Shown: piece after piece, positions 8,468-16,691 of the stretch
Position numbering within the stretch: the stretch's first letter is position 1
Layout of the letters: each line of letters opens with the position of its first letter
Origin: Kineosporiaceae bacterium
GTDB lineage: Bacteria > Actinomycetota > Actinomycetes > Actinomycetales > Kineosporiaceae
DNA: 64,000 nucleotides
Reading direction: 5' to 3'
NCBI GenBank assembly: GCA_016713225.1
Contig: JADJPO010000002.1
Location: 620,001 to 684,000, forward strand
Position numbers and translations under genes: made by a program
Notes under the pieces: generated by a model
The model's input: the letters and a program-made list of their open reading frames with translations, nothing else
Database searches by the model: none
What the model was told of the DNA's origin: nothing

Positions 8468-9457
8468 ATGAGCGGTCCCCACCCGGCCGTGGCGGCGGTC
8501 CGCCGCGCGCTCGCCGACGACCTGGCCGACCTGCCGGACGACGCACTCGTGCTGGTGGCCTGCAGCGGTGGCGCCGACTCGCTGGCCCTGGCCGCGGCGG
8601 CGGCCTTCCTGTCCGGCGGCCGCCACCGCACCCGGGGACGACGGCTGCGGGCCGGGGCCATCGTGATCGATCACGGTTGGTCCGCCGAGTCGGCCGAGGT
8701 GGCGGCTCGCGCGGTCACCGTGTGCACCGAGTTGGGGCTGGCCCCGGTCGAGGCCGTGGCCGTGGACTGTGCCGGTCGCGACGGCGGACCCGAGGCGGCG
8801 GCCCGGGATGCCCGCTACGGCGCGCTGCAGGCCACGGCAGAACGGCTGGCGGCCCACGCCGTCCTGCTGGGGCACACGGCCGACGACCAGGCCGAGACGG
8901 TGCTGCTGGGTCTGGCCCGGGGGTCGGGCACCCGTTCGGTGGCCGGTATGGCGGCCCGCCGGGGGCTGTACCGCCGTCCGCTGCTCGGGGTGCGACGCAC
9001 CACCACCCTGGCCGCCTGCGAGGCCTTGGGGCTGCGGCCCTGGCACGACCCGGCCAACGCCGATCCCGCCTACGCGCGGTCACGGCTGCGGGCGGTGATG
9101 CCGGCGTTGGTCGAGGCCCTCGGACCCGGCCTGGTCGAGGCACTGGCCCGCACCGCCGACCTGGCCCGTGAGGACGCCACCGCGTTGGACCAGTGGGCGC
9201 AGCAGGTGCTGGACGCGGCAGTCGACCCCGACCTGCCGGGGTATCGGACGACGGTGCTCGCCGCCGCCCCGGACGCCGTCCGGCGCCGGGCGCTGCTGTT
9301 CGCCCTTCGTCGGGCCGGCTGCCCGGCCGGGGCGTTGTCTCGGCGACACGTGCTGGCCGTGGACGGGCTCGTGACCGATTGGCGCGGGCAGGGACCCGTT
9401 GACCTGCCCGGTGGCATCAGAGCCCTCCGGGACTGTGGCAGGCTTGCGCTGGCCTGA
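8468..9457 (+). CDS. tilS: tRNA(Ile)-lysidine synthetase
   Basis: 329 residues. It ligates lysine to C34 of the AUA-reading tRNA-Ile using ATP. The PP-loop is clear as C32-S-G-G-A-D-S38, and IDHGWS and HTADDQAETVLL match the N-type ATPase domain. The C-terminus is short, typical of actinobacterial TilS. ATG 8468 follows GAGGGC, 8 bp after the zincin stop. A cluster of TGATGCA repeats follows its stop codon. Confidence 0.92.
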   Translation: MSGPHPAVAAVRRALADDLADLPDDALVLVACSGGADSLALAAAAAFLSGGRHRTRGRRLRAGAIVIDHGWSAESAEVAARAVTVCTELGLAPVEAVAVDCAGRDGGPEAAARDARYGALQATAERLAAHAVLLGHTADDQAETVLLGLARGSGTRSVAGMAARRGLYRRPLLGVRRTTTLAACEALGLRPWHDPANADPAYARSRLRAVMPALVEALGPGLVEALARTADLAREDATALDQWAQQVLDAAVDPDLPGYRTTVLAAAPDAVRRRALLFALRRAGCPAGALSRRHVLAVDGLVTDWRGQGPVDLPGGIRALRDCGRLALA

Positions 9458-9530
9458 TGCAACCGCGGGCCTGATGCAACCGTGATGCAGCCTGATGCAG
9501 CGTGGTCGCGCCGGATTCGAGCCTGATGGA
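9453..9530 (+). repeat. short tandem TGATGCA repeats at the tilS stop codon
   Basis: CCTGATGCAACCG occurs at 9453-9465 and again at 9470-9482 (period 17). GTGATGCAG (9482-9490), CCTGATGCAG (9491-9500) and CCTGATGGA (9522-9530) follow. The first copy contains the tilS stop codon (9455-9457). The repeats fill most of the tilS-hpt gap and reach the hpt ribosome site. Confidence 0.9.
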
Positions 9531-9535
9531 GAGCC

Positions 9536-10090
9536 GTGGACGCCAGTGACCTGGCGGGGGACCTGACCGCCGTCCTGCTCACCGAGGACCAGATCAATGC
9601 TCGGCTGGCCGAACTCGGCGCCGAGATCGATCGCGACTACGTGGACAAGAACCCGCTGCTGGTGGGGGTGCTCAAGGGCGCCGTCATGGTGATGGCCGAC
9701 CTGACCCGCGTGCTGCACCTGCCGGTGGAGTCCGACTGGATGGCGGTCTCCTCCTACGGCTCGGGCACCAAGTCCTCCGGCGTCGTGCGCATCCTGAAGG
9801 ACCTCGAGCGCGACATCACCGGGCGCCACGTGCTGATCATCGAGGACATCGTCGATTCGGGCCTGACGCTGTCGTGGTTGATCGCGAACCTCGGCTCGCG
9901 GGGACCGGCCTCGGTCGAGGTCTGCACCCTGCTGCGCAAGCCCGAGGCAGCCAAGGTGGAGGTCGACGTGAGGTACGTGGGGTTCGACATCCCGAATGAG
10001 TTCGTGGTCGGCTACGGGCTCGACTACGCCGAGCGCTACCGCAATCTGCGGGTGGTCGCGACCCTGGCCCCCCACGTGTACGGCGGGTGA
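9536..10090 (+). CDS. hpt: hypoxanthine phosphoribosyltransferase
   Basis: 184 residues, standard length. It salvages hypoxanthine and guanine to IMP and GMP with PRPP. The PRPP-binding loop is plain (VLIIEDIVDSGLTLSWL), as are the N-terminal VGVLKGAVMVMADL and the C-terminal GFDIPNEFVVGYGLDYAERYRN. GTG 9536 has GGAGAG immediately upstream. Position between tilS and ftsH is conserved in actinobacteria. Confidence 0.95.
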   Translation: MDASDLAGDLTAVLLTEDQINARLAELGAEIDRDYVDKNPLLVGVLKGAVMVMADLTRVLHLPVESDWMAVSSYGSGTKSSGVVRILKDLERDITGRHVLIIEDIVDSGLTLSWLIANLGSRGPASVEVCTLLRKPEAAKVEVDVRYVGFDIPNEFVVGYGLDYAERYRNLRVVATLAPHVYGG

Positions 10091-10228
10091 CCCAGCGGAT
10101 TGGCCGCCGAACTGCGGAACAGCGGATCCGGGCGCGCCGTTGGTTCAGGCGGACGGCGTGTACCGTCGATGAGACGGTGGGCGGCGGTACTGCTCCGCTG
10201 CTCGACGCCGTATCAACTCCCAGCGACC

Positions 10229-10234
10229 AGGAGG
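10229..10234 (+). promoter_or_regulatory. perfect AGGAGG placed 22 nt upstream of ftsH
   Basis: The only strong Shine-Dalgarno before ftsH ends 22 nt before ATG 10257, much further than normal. The spacer is GC-rich and partly self-complementary (GGGCG and CGCCC elements around 10237-10250). I found no in-frame ATG, GTG or TTG closer to it, so either RNA folding shortens the gap or the start is used inefficiently. Confidence 0.5.
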
Positions 10235-10256
10235 GACGGGGCGCCCGCCCTGCGTG

Positions 10257-12257
10257 ATGGATCTCAAACGACTGACCCGCGGTCCGGTGATCTGGGTGAT
10301 CATCGGACTCATCGTGCTCATGTTCGGGGCACGAGCCCTCACCCCGAACCAGTTCTCCCAGGTGAGCACGTCGACCGCCGTACGGTTGATCACCGAGGGC
10401 AAGGTCAAGTCGGCCACGTTGGTCGGTGGTGACCAACGCATCGAACTGGTGCTGAAGGCCCCCGAGAACGAGAAGACCCGGGTGGTGGCCTACTACGTCG
10501 ACGCCCGCGGGCCCGAACTGGTCGAGCTGCTCGCCACCCACAAGCCCGACGACGGGTACAACGACCGCATCGCGACGCCGTCCTGGTGGAGCACGCTGCT
10601 CGTCTCGGTGCTGCCGATCCTGCTGATCCTCGGTCTGTTCTGGTTCCTGATGGGCCAGATGCAGGGCGGTGGCTCGCGGGTCATGAACTTCGGCAAGTCC
10701 AAGGCGAAGCTGGTCAGCAAGGACACCCCGAAGGTGACGTTCGCGGACGTCGCCGGAGCGGACGAGGCGGTCGAGGAGCTCCAGGAGATCAAGGAGTTCC
10801 TGGCCGAGCCCGCCAAGTTCCAGGCGGTGGGCGCCAAGATCCCCAAGGGGGTGCTGCTCTACGGCCAGCCGGGCACCGGCAAGACGCTGCTCGCCCGCGC
10901 GGTCGCCGGTGAGGCGGGGGTGCCGTTCTACTCGATCTCGGGGTCGGACTTCGTCGAGATGTTCGTCGGTGTCGGCGCCAGCCGGGTGCGCGATCTGTTC
11001 GAGCAGGCCAAGGCCAACGCCCCGGCCATCGTCTTCGTCGACGAGATCGACGCCGTCGGGCGTCACCGCGGTGCCGGTCTGGGTGGTGGCCACGACGAGC
11101 GTGAGCAGACCCTGAACCAGTTGCTGGTCGAGATGGACGGCTTCGACGTCAAGACCAACGTCATCCTGATCGCGGCGACCAACCGGCCCGACATCCTCGA
11201 CCCGGCGCTGCTGCGACCGGGCCGGTTCGACCGTCAGATCGCGGTGGACCCGCCGGACATGGTCGGGCGCGAGCACATCCTCACCGTGCACGCCAAGGGC
11301 AAGCCGATGGCACCCTCCGTCGACCTACGGGCCGTGGCGCGGCGCACCCCGGGCTTCACCGGGGCCGACCTGGCCAACGTGCTCAACGAGGCCGCACTGC
11401 TGACCGCGCGGGCCGGCGCCCGGCTGATCGACGATCAGGCGCTGGACGAGGCGATCGATCGTGTGGTCGCGGGCCCGCAGAAGCGGTCGCGCATCATGAA
11501 CGAGAAGGAGAAGAAGATCACCGCCTATCACGAGGGCGGTCACGCCCTGGTGGCAGCGGCGATGCGGCACACCGACCCGGTGACCAAGGTGACGATCCTG
11601 CCCCGGGGCCGGGCCTTGGGGTACACGATGGTGATGCCGACCGACGACAAGTACTCCACCACCCGCAACGAGATGCTCGACCAGTTGGCCTACGCCCTGG
11701 GCGGGCGGGTGGCCGAGGAGATGGTCTTCCACGACCCGACCACCGGCGCCAGCAACGACATCGAGAAGGCCACCGCGATCGCGCGGGCCATGGTCACCCA
11801 GTACGGCATGTCCGAGCGGGTGGGGGCGATCAAGCTGGGCTCCTCCGGCGGCGAGGTGTTCCTCGGGCGCGACATGGGCCACCAGCGGGACTACTCCGAA
11901 GAGGTCGCGAGCATCGTCGACGAAGAGGTTCGTCGGCTGATCGAGGCGGCTCACGACGAGGCCTGGCACGCCCTGAACGACAACCGTCAGGTGCTGGACG
12001 CTCTGGTGTTGGCGCTGTTCGAGAAGGAGACGCTCAACAAGGACGAGTTGGCGGCGATCTTCACCGAGATCGTCAAGCGTCCGGAGCGTCCGATCTGGTT
12101 GTCGAGCAACCAGCGGGCGGTCTCGACCATCCCACCGGTGCTGACCCCGACCGAGCGGGCGGCGTCCAATGGATCGCGGGTGCCCGCCGGCGCCGTCGAG
12201 TCCGAGCCGGGCACGGGTGGGCCGAGCTCGCTGCCGCCGTTCGGTGAGCCGGGCTGA
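10257..12257 (+). CDS. ftsH: ATP-dependent zinc metalloprotease FtsH
   Basis: 666 residues. It is a membrane-anchored AAA protease that extracts and degrades membrane and misfolded proteins. Two transmembrane segments (about 10-31 and 103-127) bracket an extracytoplasmic loop. The AAA domain has Walker A G203-QPGTGKT-210, Walker B IVFVDEIDAVG and the SRH region (ATNRPDILDPALLRPGRFDR). The protease site reads H425-E-G-G-H429, with Gly where most family members have Ala in HEAGH; the zinc ligands are intact. The C-terminal tail is Pro/Ser-rich. ATG 10257 directly follows GTG 10254. folE starts 14 bp downstream. Confidence 0.96.
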   Translation: MDLKRLTRGPVIWVIIGLIVLMFGARALTPNQFSQVSTSTAVRLITEGKVKSATLVGGDQRIELVLKAPENEKTRVVAYYVDARGPELVELLATHKPDDGYNDRIATPSWWSTLLVSVLPILLILGLFWFLMGQMQGGGSRVMNFGKSKAKLVSKDTPKVTFADVAGADEAVEELQEIKEFLAEPAKFQAVGAKIPKGVLLYGQPGTGKTLLARAVAGEAGVPFYSISGSDFVEMFVGVGASRVRDLFEQAKANAPAIVFVDEIDAVGRHRGAGLGGGHDEREQTLNQLLVEMDGFDVKTNVILIAATNRPDILDPALLRPGRFDRQIAVDPPDMVGREHILTVHAKGKPMAPSVDLRAVARRTPGFTGADLANVLNEAALLTARAGARLIDDQALDEAIDRVVAGPQKRSRIMNEKEKKITAYHEGGHALVAAAMRHTDPVTKVTILPRGRALGYTMVMPTDDKYSTTRNEMLDQLAYALGGRVAEEMVFHDPTTGASNDIEKATAIARAMVTQYGMSERVGAIKLGSSGGEVFLGRDMGHQRDYSEEVASIVDEEVRRLIEAAHDEAWHALNDNRQVLDALVLALFEKETLNKDELAAIFTEIVKRPERPIWLSSNQRAVSTIPPVLTPTERAASNGSRVPAGAVESEPGTGGPSSLPPFGEPG

Positions 12258-12271
12258 CCACGGGCGATCCG

Positions 12272-12946
12272 ATGACCATCGCGGACGATCAGGCCCGCCG
12301 CGACGCCGCTGCAGCCGACGCTGTCGATGCTGCCCGGATCACTGCGGGGCTGCAGGGTGCCGAGCGCGGCGAGCGACCGCCGTACGACGCGGCACGGGTC
12401 GAGCGGGCCGTCACCGAGATCCTGCTGGCCATCGGTGAGGATCCGCAGCGCGATGGCCTTCGGGACACCCCGGCGCGGGTGGCCCGGGCCTACGCCGAGA
12501 TGTTCGGTGGGCTCTGGCAGGAGCCCAAGGACGTGCTCACGACCACGTTCGACCTGGGCCACGACGAGATGGTGCTGGTCAAGGACATCGAGGTGTTCTC
12601 GTGCTGTGAGCACCACCTGGTGCCGTTCCATGGGGTGGCCCACGTGGGGTACGTACCGGCCCGTGACGGCCGGATCACGGGTCTGTCCAAATTGGCCCGG
12701 GTGGTCGACGTGTTCGCCCGCCGACCCCAGGTGCAGGAGCGGCTGACCACCCAGATCGCCGACGCGCTGACCGACATCCTGCAACCGCGTGGGGTGATCG
12801 TGGTGGTCGAGTGCGAGCACCTGTGCATGTCGATGCGTGGGGTGCGCAAGCCGGGCTCGCGCACGGTGACCTCCGCCGTCCGCGGCCTGTTGCGGCGCCC
12901 GGCCACGCGAGCCGAGGCGATGAGTCTGATCCTCGACCGCCGCTGA
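12272..12946 (+). CDS. folE: GTP cyclohydrolase I
   Basis: 224 residues. It converts GTP to 7,8-dihydroneopterin triphosphate, the entry to folate synthesis. The zinc site is seen as C111-C-E-H114-H and C185 in HLCMSMRG, and the GLSKLARVVDVFARRPQVQERLT helix is diagnostic. The N-terminal ~40 residues are a variable extension. It follows ftsH by 14 bp. The other folate genes (folP, folBK) lie 2.9 kb away beyond sulP, which is inserted on the opposite strand. The stop codon lies in a 17-bp duplication. Confidence 0.95.
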   Translation: MTIADDQARRDAAAADAVDAARITAGLQGAERGERPPYDAARVERAVTEILLAIGEDPQRDGLRDTPARVARAYAEMFGGLWQEPKDVLTTTFDLGHDEMVLVKDIEVFSCCEHHLVPFHGVAHVGYVPARDGRITGLSKLARVVDVFARRPQVQERLTTQIADALTDILQPRGVIVVVECEHLCMSMRGVRKPGSRTVTSAVRGLLRRPATRAEAMSLILDRR

Positions 12947-12972
12947 ACCCCTCGCGCCGCTGAACCCCCTCG
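12938..12972 (+). repeat. 17-bp tandem duplication across the folE stop codon
   Basis: CGCCGCTGAACCCCTCG at 12938-12954 is repeated at 12955-12972 with one extra C. The first copy contains the folE stop codon (12944-12946). The second copy runs directly into the first arm of the family A palindrome. Confidence 0.92.
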
Positions 12973-13059
12973 GTGATCATGTAATCCGTGCACAACCCAC
13001 CCGTGATCATGCAATTCGTGCACAAAACGTGCACGGATTACATGATCACGGGGTGGGTT
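12972..13059. terminator. palindromic repeat family A copy 2, with an extra half copy
   Basis: A long hairpin (arms 12994-13023 and 13029-13059, loop AAAAC) lies between convergent folE and sulP. One arm carries GTGATCATGCAATTCGTGCAC-type sequence and the other the standard form, leaving two internal mismatches and one extra G. A second, unpaired left arm (GTGATCATGTAATCCGTG) sits just before it at 12973-12993, so the site looks like one element partly duplicated. It is probably the bidirectional terminator for both genes. Confidence 0.82.
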
Positions 13060-13072
13060 GGGGTGGGGTGGG

Positions 13073-14953
13073 TCAGGTGGGGGAGTCGGGGGTGAACTCG
13101 TGCAGCGCGGCGAGCGCCCCCACCTCACGCCAGCGGCTGGCGATGTTCTCGTAGCCGTCCAGGTCGGTGTCGTCCAGCTCGTCGAAGTAGTCGCTGGCCT
13201 CGTCCATCGCGGCCTCGGCGGCCGCTGCCGCCCGGGCCGCCACGAACGCCGGTGACTGCTTGGCGCTCTTCACCCCGGCCGAGATCGAGTGCCAGATCCG
13301 ACCCTCGCCGAGTTCGTCCAGCACCCCCGCCCGGTCGAGGACGGCGCGGACGTTGCCGAACACCCGCACCAGGTAGAGCTCGACGTGGCGATCGTGCAGT
13401 TCGCGGATCAGACCGCGCAGCTGTTCGGCCGCCGTGGTGTCCATCTGGTTGCTGGCCTCGATGTCCAACAGCACCGCCAGGGCGTCGGGCCGGGCGTCGA
13501 TGCCGTCACGGATCCGATCGAACACCGGCCCGGCATTGGCCCAGAAGATCGGCCCGTCGGGGCGGAGCACACAGATCCGCCGCACCCGCTTGCGGGCCGA
13601 GTCGTTGGCCAGCGAGCCCCAGGCCGCCTTCTCGCCCGGCACCTTGCCCATCTCGTCGATGTTGACCTGCATCGAGCGGTAGACCAGGCCGGCCAGGGAC
13701 TGGGCGATGGCGAGCAGCAGCCCGTTGAGCGGGCCGAGCACCAGCACGCCACCGAAGGCCACCACGGCGGCGAGGCCGTCGTTGCGCCGCACCTTGCGAT
13801 AGCGGGCGAACTCCTTGGGGTGCAGCAGGCCCCAGACGGCGTGGATCACGATCGCGGACAGCACCGCCTTGGGCAGTGGTGCGATCAGTCCGGTCGCGAA
13901 CAGCAGCACCAGCAGGACGGCGGCCGCCGCGGCCAGGCTGCTGACCTGAGTGCGTGCCCCGGCCCGGGCATTGGCCGCGGTCTTGGACAGGCTTCCGGCC
14001 ACCCCCATGCCACCGAACAGCGCCGAGGCGATGTCCGCGGCACCGTTGGCGACCAGCTCGGAGTCGTCCTTGAGGCGCTCGCCCTCATCGCCGGCACCGG
14101 AACTGGAGAAGGTCTTGGCGGCGGCCAGTCCCTCGGCGATCCCGACCGCGGCGATGGCAGCGCCACCGGTGATCAGGGATCCGATCTGGGACAGCTCGAT
14201 CACCGGCAACTGCGGCAGCGGCACGCCGTTCGGCACGGACCCGACGACGCGAGCGCCGTGCCCGGACAGGTCGAGGATTCGCGAGGCGGCGATCCCGCCG
14301 ACCAGCACCACCAACGACCAGGGCAGCCGAGGCGCGATGTATTGCCCCCCGAACAGCACCAGCAGAGCCGCCAGAGCGACCAGCAGGGTGGTGGGCTGTG
14401 CCTTGTGCGCCGTGGTGATCAACACCCACACCCGGTCGATCAGGGCACCTGAGGGCGTCTTGAGCCCCAGCAGGCCGGGGATCTCGCCGACGATGACCAA
14501 CACCACCAGGCCCGTGACGAACCCGGTGACGATCGGCTCGTTGAGGAACTGGGCCACCCAGCCGATCTTGAGCAGACCGGCCAGCAGCAGGATCACGCCG
14601 GCGGTCAGCGCGAGGGCGGAGGTCAGGTCCGCGGCGCGGGCGACGTCATCCCCGGCCAACTGCCGCACGATGGTGCCGCTCAGGACGGTCACGGTCGAGA
14701 CCGGGCCCACGAACAGCAGGCGGGAACTGCCGAAGAGGAAGTAGGCCAACAGCGCCGGGGGCAGCGTGTACAGCCCGACCTGGACCGGGACCCCGGCTAC
14801 GGTGGCATACCCGAGGGCCTGGGGGACGGCGAGCGCTGCGACCAGCAATCCAGCCAGCAGATCACCCGGCGCGAACTCGCGTTTGTAGGAGCGCAGCTGC
14901 TCGATCCCCGGAAGGGACGGCGCGCGCAGGGAGAATTCACCTGGTGGACGCAC
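13073..14953 (-). CDS. SulP/SLC26 family anion transporter
   Basis: 626 residues. It has 10-12 predicted membrane segments in the first ~420 residues, starting with the family signature PGDLLAGLLVAALAVPQALGYATVAG, then a C-terminal STAS domain (about 440-560). SulP proteins carry sulfate, bicarbonate or dicarboxylates; the substrate cannot be read from sequence. The acidic C-terminal tail after STAS is unusual in length. The GTG start at 14953 has no strong ribosome site, so the start is uncertain. It separates folE from folP on the opposite strand and does not belong to the folate pathway. Confidence 0.88.
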   Translation of the reverse strand: MRPPGEFSLRAPSLPGIEQLRSYKREFAPGDLLAGLLVAALAVPQALGYATVAGVPVQVGLYTLPPALLAYFLFGSSRLLFVGPVSTVTVLSGTIVRQLAGDDVARAADLTSALALTAGVILLLAGLLKIGWVAQFLNEPIVTGFVTGLVVLVIVGEIPGLLGLKTPSGALIDRVWVLITTAHKAQPTTLLVALAALLVLFGGQYIAPRLPWSLVVLVGGIAASRILDLSGHGARVVGSVPNGVPLPQLPVIELSQIGSLITGGAAIAAVGIAEGLAAAKTFSSSGAGDEGERLKDDSELVANGAADIASALFGGMGVAGSLSKTAANARAGARTQVSSLAAAAAVLLVLLFATGLIAPLPKAVLSAIVIHAVWGLLHPKEFARYRKVRRNDGLAAVVAFGGVLVLGPLNGLLLAIAQSLAGLVYRSMQVNIDEMGKVPGEKAAWGSLANDSARKRVRRICVLRPDGPIFWANAGPVFDRIRDGIDARPDALAVLLDIEASNQMDTTAAEQLRGLIRELHDRHVELYLVRVFGNVRAVLDRAGVLDELGEGRIWHSISAGVKSAKQSPAFVAARAAAAAEAAMDEASDYFDELDDTDLDGYENIASRWREVGALAALHEFTPDSPT

Positions 14954-15096
14954 ATCGTTAGTGTGCCGTTCGATGCGCGATCTGTGGGTCTCCGGAGGCC
15001 ATGAATTGTTCCGGCGGCGCAGGTATGCGTTGAGCGGGAGGCCGTGTCATGGCGTGTCGGCTTCCTCGTCGAGACCTCGGACGGCTAGACATGCAA

Positions 15097-15131
15097 CAAG
15101 GCCCCTCCAAGCATGAGTTGGAGGGGCCTTG
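15097..15131. terminator. strong hairpin, orphan terminator
   Basis: A perfect 14-bp stem (CAAGGCCCCTCCAA pairing with TTGGAGGGGCCTTG) with the 7-base loop GCATGAG. No annotated gene ends here: sulP starts 144 bp to the left, heading away, and folP starts 670 bp to the right. A hairpin this strong with no adjacent gene end suggests the 3' end of an unannotated small RNA or short transcript. Confidence 0.7.
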
Positions 15132-15654
15132 CTGTGTGGTTGCCTGCCGCCCGCAGCATCCCCGGGGGGAGGGGCCGAGAGCGAGACGCGGGGGGTGGCT
15201 CCCCAGCGGATCGTGCGTTCGAGACCTGCCGTAGCCGACCGGCCCCGCCGCAGAACCGCCGCTCGGCGTCACGGCGTGAACCGCGACGAGCGAACCGTGC
15301 AACCGGGTGGCACGGCCCGAAACAGACCTGTCCGCGGGCCATCCACGGTCACCGCCCGGGTGGGCGGCACGGTTTGCTCGTTCTCCGCACCGGCGCCGAC
15401 AGCAGTCGGGATCCGAGCTGCGACCGCCATCGGGTGCCCCCGACGTCGACCGCCCTGGCTCCGGGTGCCCCCGGGTCACGGTGCCCGTGAGAGCGGCCCC
15501 GCCGGGTGGACCCGGTTCGGTCGATCTCACCGCTGCTGCTGGCGTGGCAGATGTCTACTCCACCCCGGGGGTGCGCGCAACCCTTTCCAGGAAGAAATCT
15601 GGGTCGCGAATGTCGTTGTGCCCCAAGGAGTTTCGGCAAAGATCCGATGTCGAC

Positions 15655-15771
15655 TGTGGATGACCGACGTGATACCTGTGGACGTGGTGTGGATGAGATG
15701 TGGACCGACTGGGGATGGTCCAGGTCCGGGCCTGTGCACCACCGGCCGCCGCGTCGTCCCCGACCTGTGGA
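15655..15771. promoter_or_regulatory. cluster of five TGTGGA motifs upstream of folP
   Basis: TGTGGA occurs at 15655, 15677, 15688, 15699 and 15766 on the plus strand. Two copies read TGTGGATGA, the complement of TCATCCACA, one base from the DnaA box TTATCCACA. The others are weaker matches. The spacing of three copies at 11-bp steps (15677, 15688, 15699) places them on one face of the helix. Function is unproven. Confidence 0.45.
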
Positions 15772-15803
15772 TCGACACTCGCCCGGCCCGTAGGGTGAAC
15801 CTC

Positions 15804-16691
15804 GTGCACGAGTTGCTCGGCCTGCCCGCCGCCCTCGACGGTCACGACCGGTGCTTGGTCATGGGCGTGATCAACGTCACTCCGGACTCGTTCAGCGACG
15901 GTGGCCGCTGGTTCTCGCCGGACGAGGCGGTGGCCCAGGGGATGCGGCTGCTCGCCGAGGGTGCCGATCTGCTGGATATCGGGGGCGAGTCCACTCGGCC
16001 CGGCGCGCTGCGGATCGACCCCGAGGAGGAACTGCGGCGCGTGGTTCCGGTGGTCGAACGCCTGGTCGCGGCCGGCGCGGTGGTCAGCGTCGACACGATG
16101 CGGGCCGGCGTGGCCCGGGCGGCGATCGCGGCCGGTGCACAGTTGGTCAACGACATCAGCGGGGGTCAGGCCGACCCGGAGATGATCGCCGTGGTGGCCG
16201 AAGCGGGGGTGCCGTACGTGGTGATGCACTGGCGCGGGTTCAGCGACGTCATGGAGTCGCTGACCCACTACGACGACGTGGTCAGCGATGTCTGCTCGGA
16301 GCTGTCGCGTCAGGTGGCGGCGTTACGGGCGGCGGGGGTGGACGAGCGCCGGCTCGTCCTCGACCCCGGATTCGGCTTCGCCAAGAACGCCGAGCAGAAC
16401 TGGCAGGTGTTCGCCGCCCTGGATCGGCTGGTGGAGCTGGGCCGACCGGTGCTGGTCGGCACCTCGCGCAAACGCTTCCTGAGCGAGGCCGTGGCCCGCG
16501 ACCCCGTCGGCACCGGACTGTCGGGGCCGGCGACTCGGGACGACGCCACGGCGGCGACCTCGGTGCTCGCCGCCGCGGCGGGTGCGTGGGCGGTGCGGGT
16601 GCACGAGGTGGCGGCCTCGGCTGACGCGGTTCGAGTGGCTGCGCGGACGGCGCGGGCCCGGGCCGGGGCCGGTCTCGGGACGGCCTCATGA
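15804..16691 (+). CDS. folP: dihydropteroate synthase
   Basis: 295 residues. It joins p-aminobenzoate to the pterin pyrophosphate and is the sulfonamide target. Signatures are MGVINVTPDSFSDGG near the N-terminus, DIGGESTRPGA, and LVGTSRKRFLSEA near the C-terminus. GTG 15804 is preferred: AGGGTGA lies just upstream and the protein then starts as relatives do. A GTG nine bases earlier is possible. A TAGGGT hexamer 8 bases upstream could also be a -10 box of a near-leaderless mRNA. The stop overlaps the next start by ATGA. Confidence 0.94.
   Translation: MHELLGLPAALDGHDRCLVMGVINVTPDSFSDGGRWFSPDEAVAQGMRLLAEGADLLDIGGESTRPGALRIDPEEELRRVVPVVERLVAAGAVVSVDTMRAGVARAAIAAGAQLVNDISGGQADPEMIAVVAEAGVPYVVMHWRGFSDVMESLTHYDDVVSDVCSELSRQVAALRAAGVDERRLVLDPGFGFAKNAEQNWQVFAALDRLVELGRPVLVGTSRKRFLSEAVARDPVGTGLSGPATRDDATAATSVLAAAAGAWAVRVHEVAASADAVRVAARTARARAGAGLGTAS

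Larger units (their letters stand above)
14954..15803. other. 850-bp intergenic region between sulP and folP
   Basis: This is the longest stretch without a convincing gene. It holds a 14-bp-stem hairpin at 15097-15131 and five TGTGGA hexamers at 15655-15771. I tested short open frames here (for example one starting at 15049) and found no ribosome-site, composition or family support. It presumably carries the sulP and folP promoters, and perhaps a small RNA ending at the hairpin. Confidence 0.6.

Noticed and set aside
15049..15234. Short open frame around the orphan hairpin as a small protein gene
   Set aside because: It runs through both arms of a strong hairpin, has poor codon bias and resembles nothing; the hairpin explains the region better.
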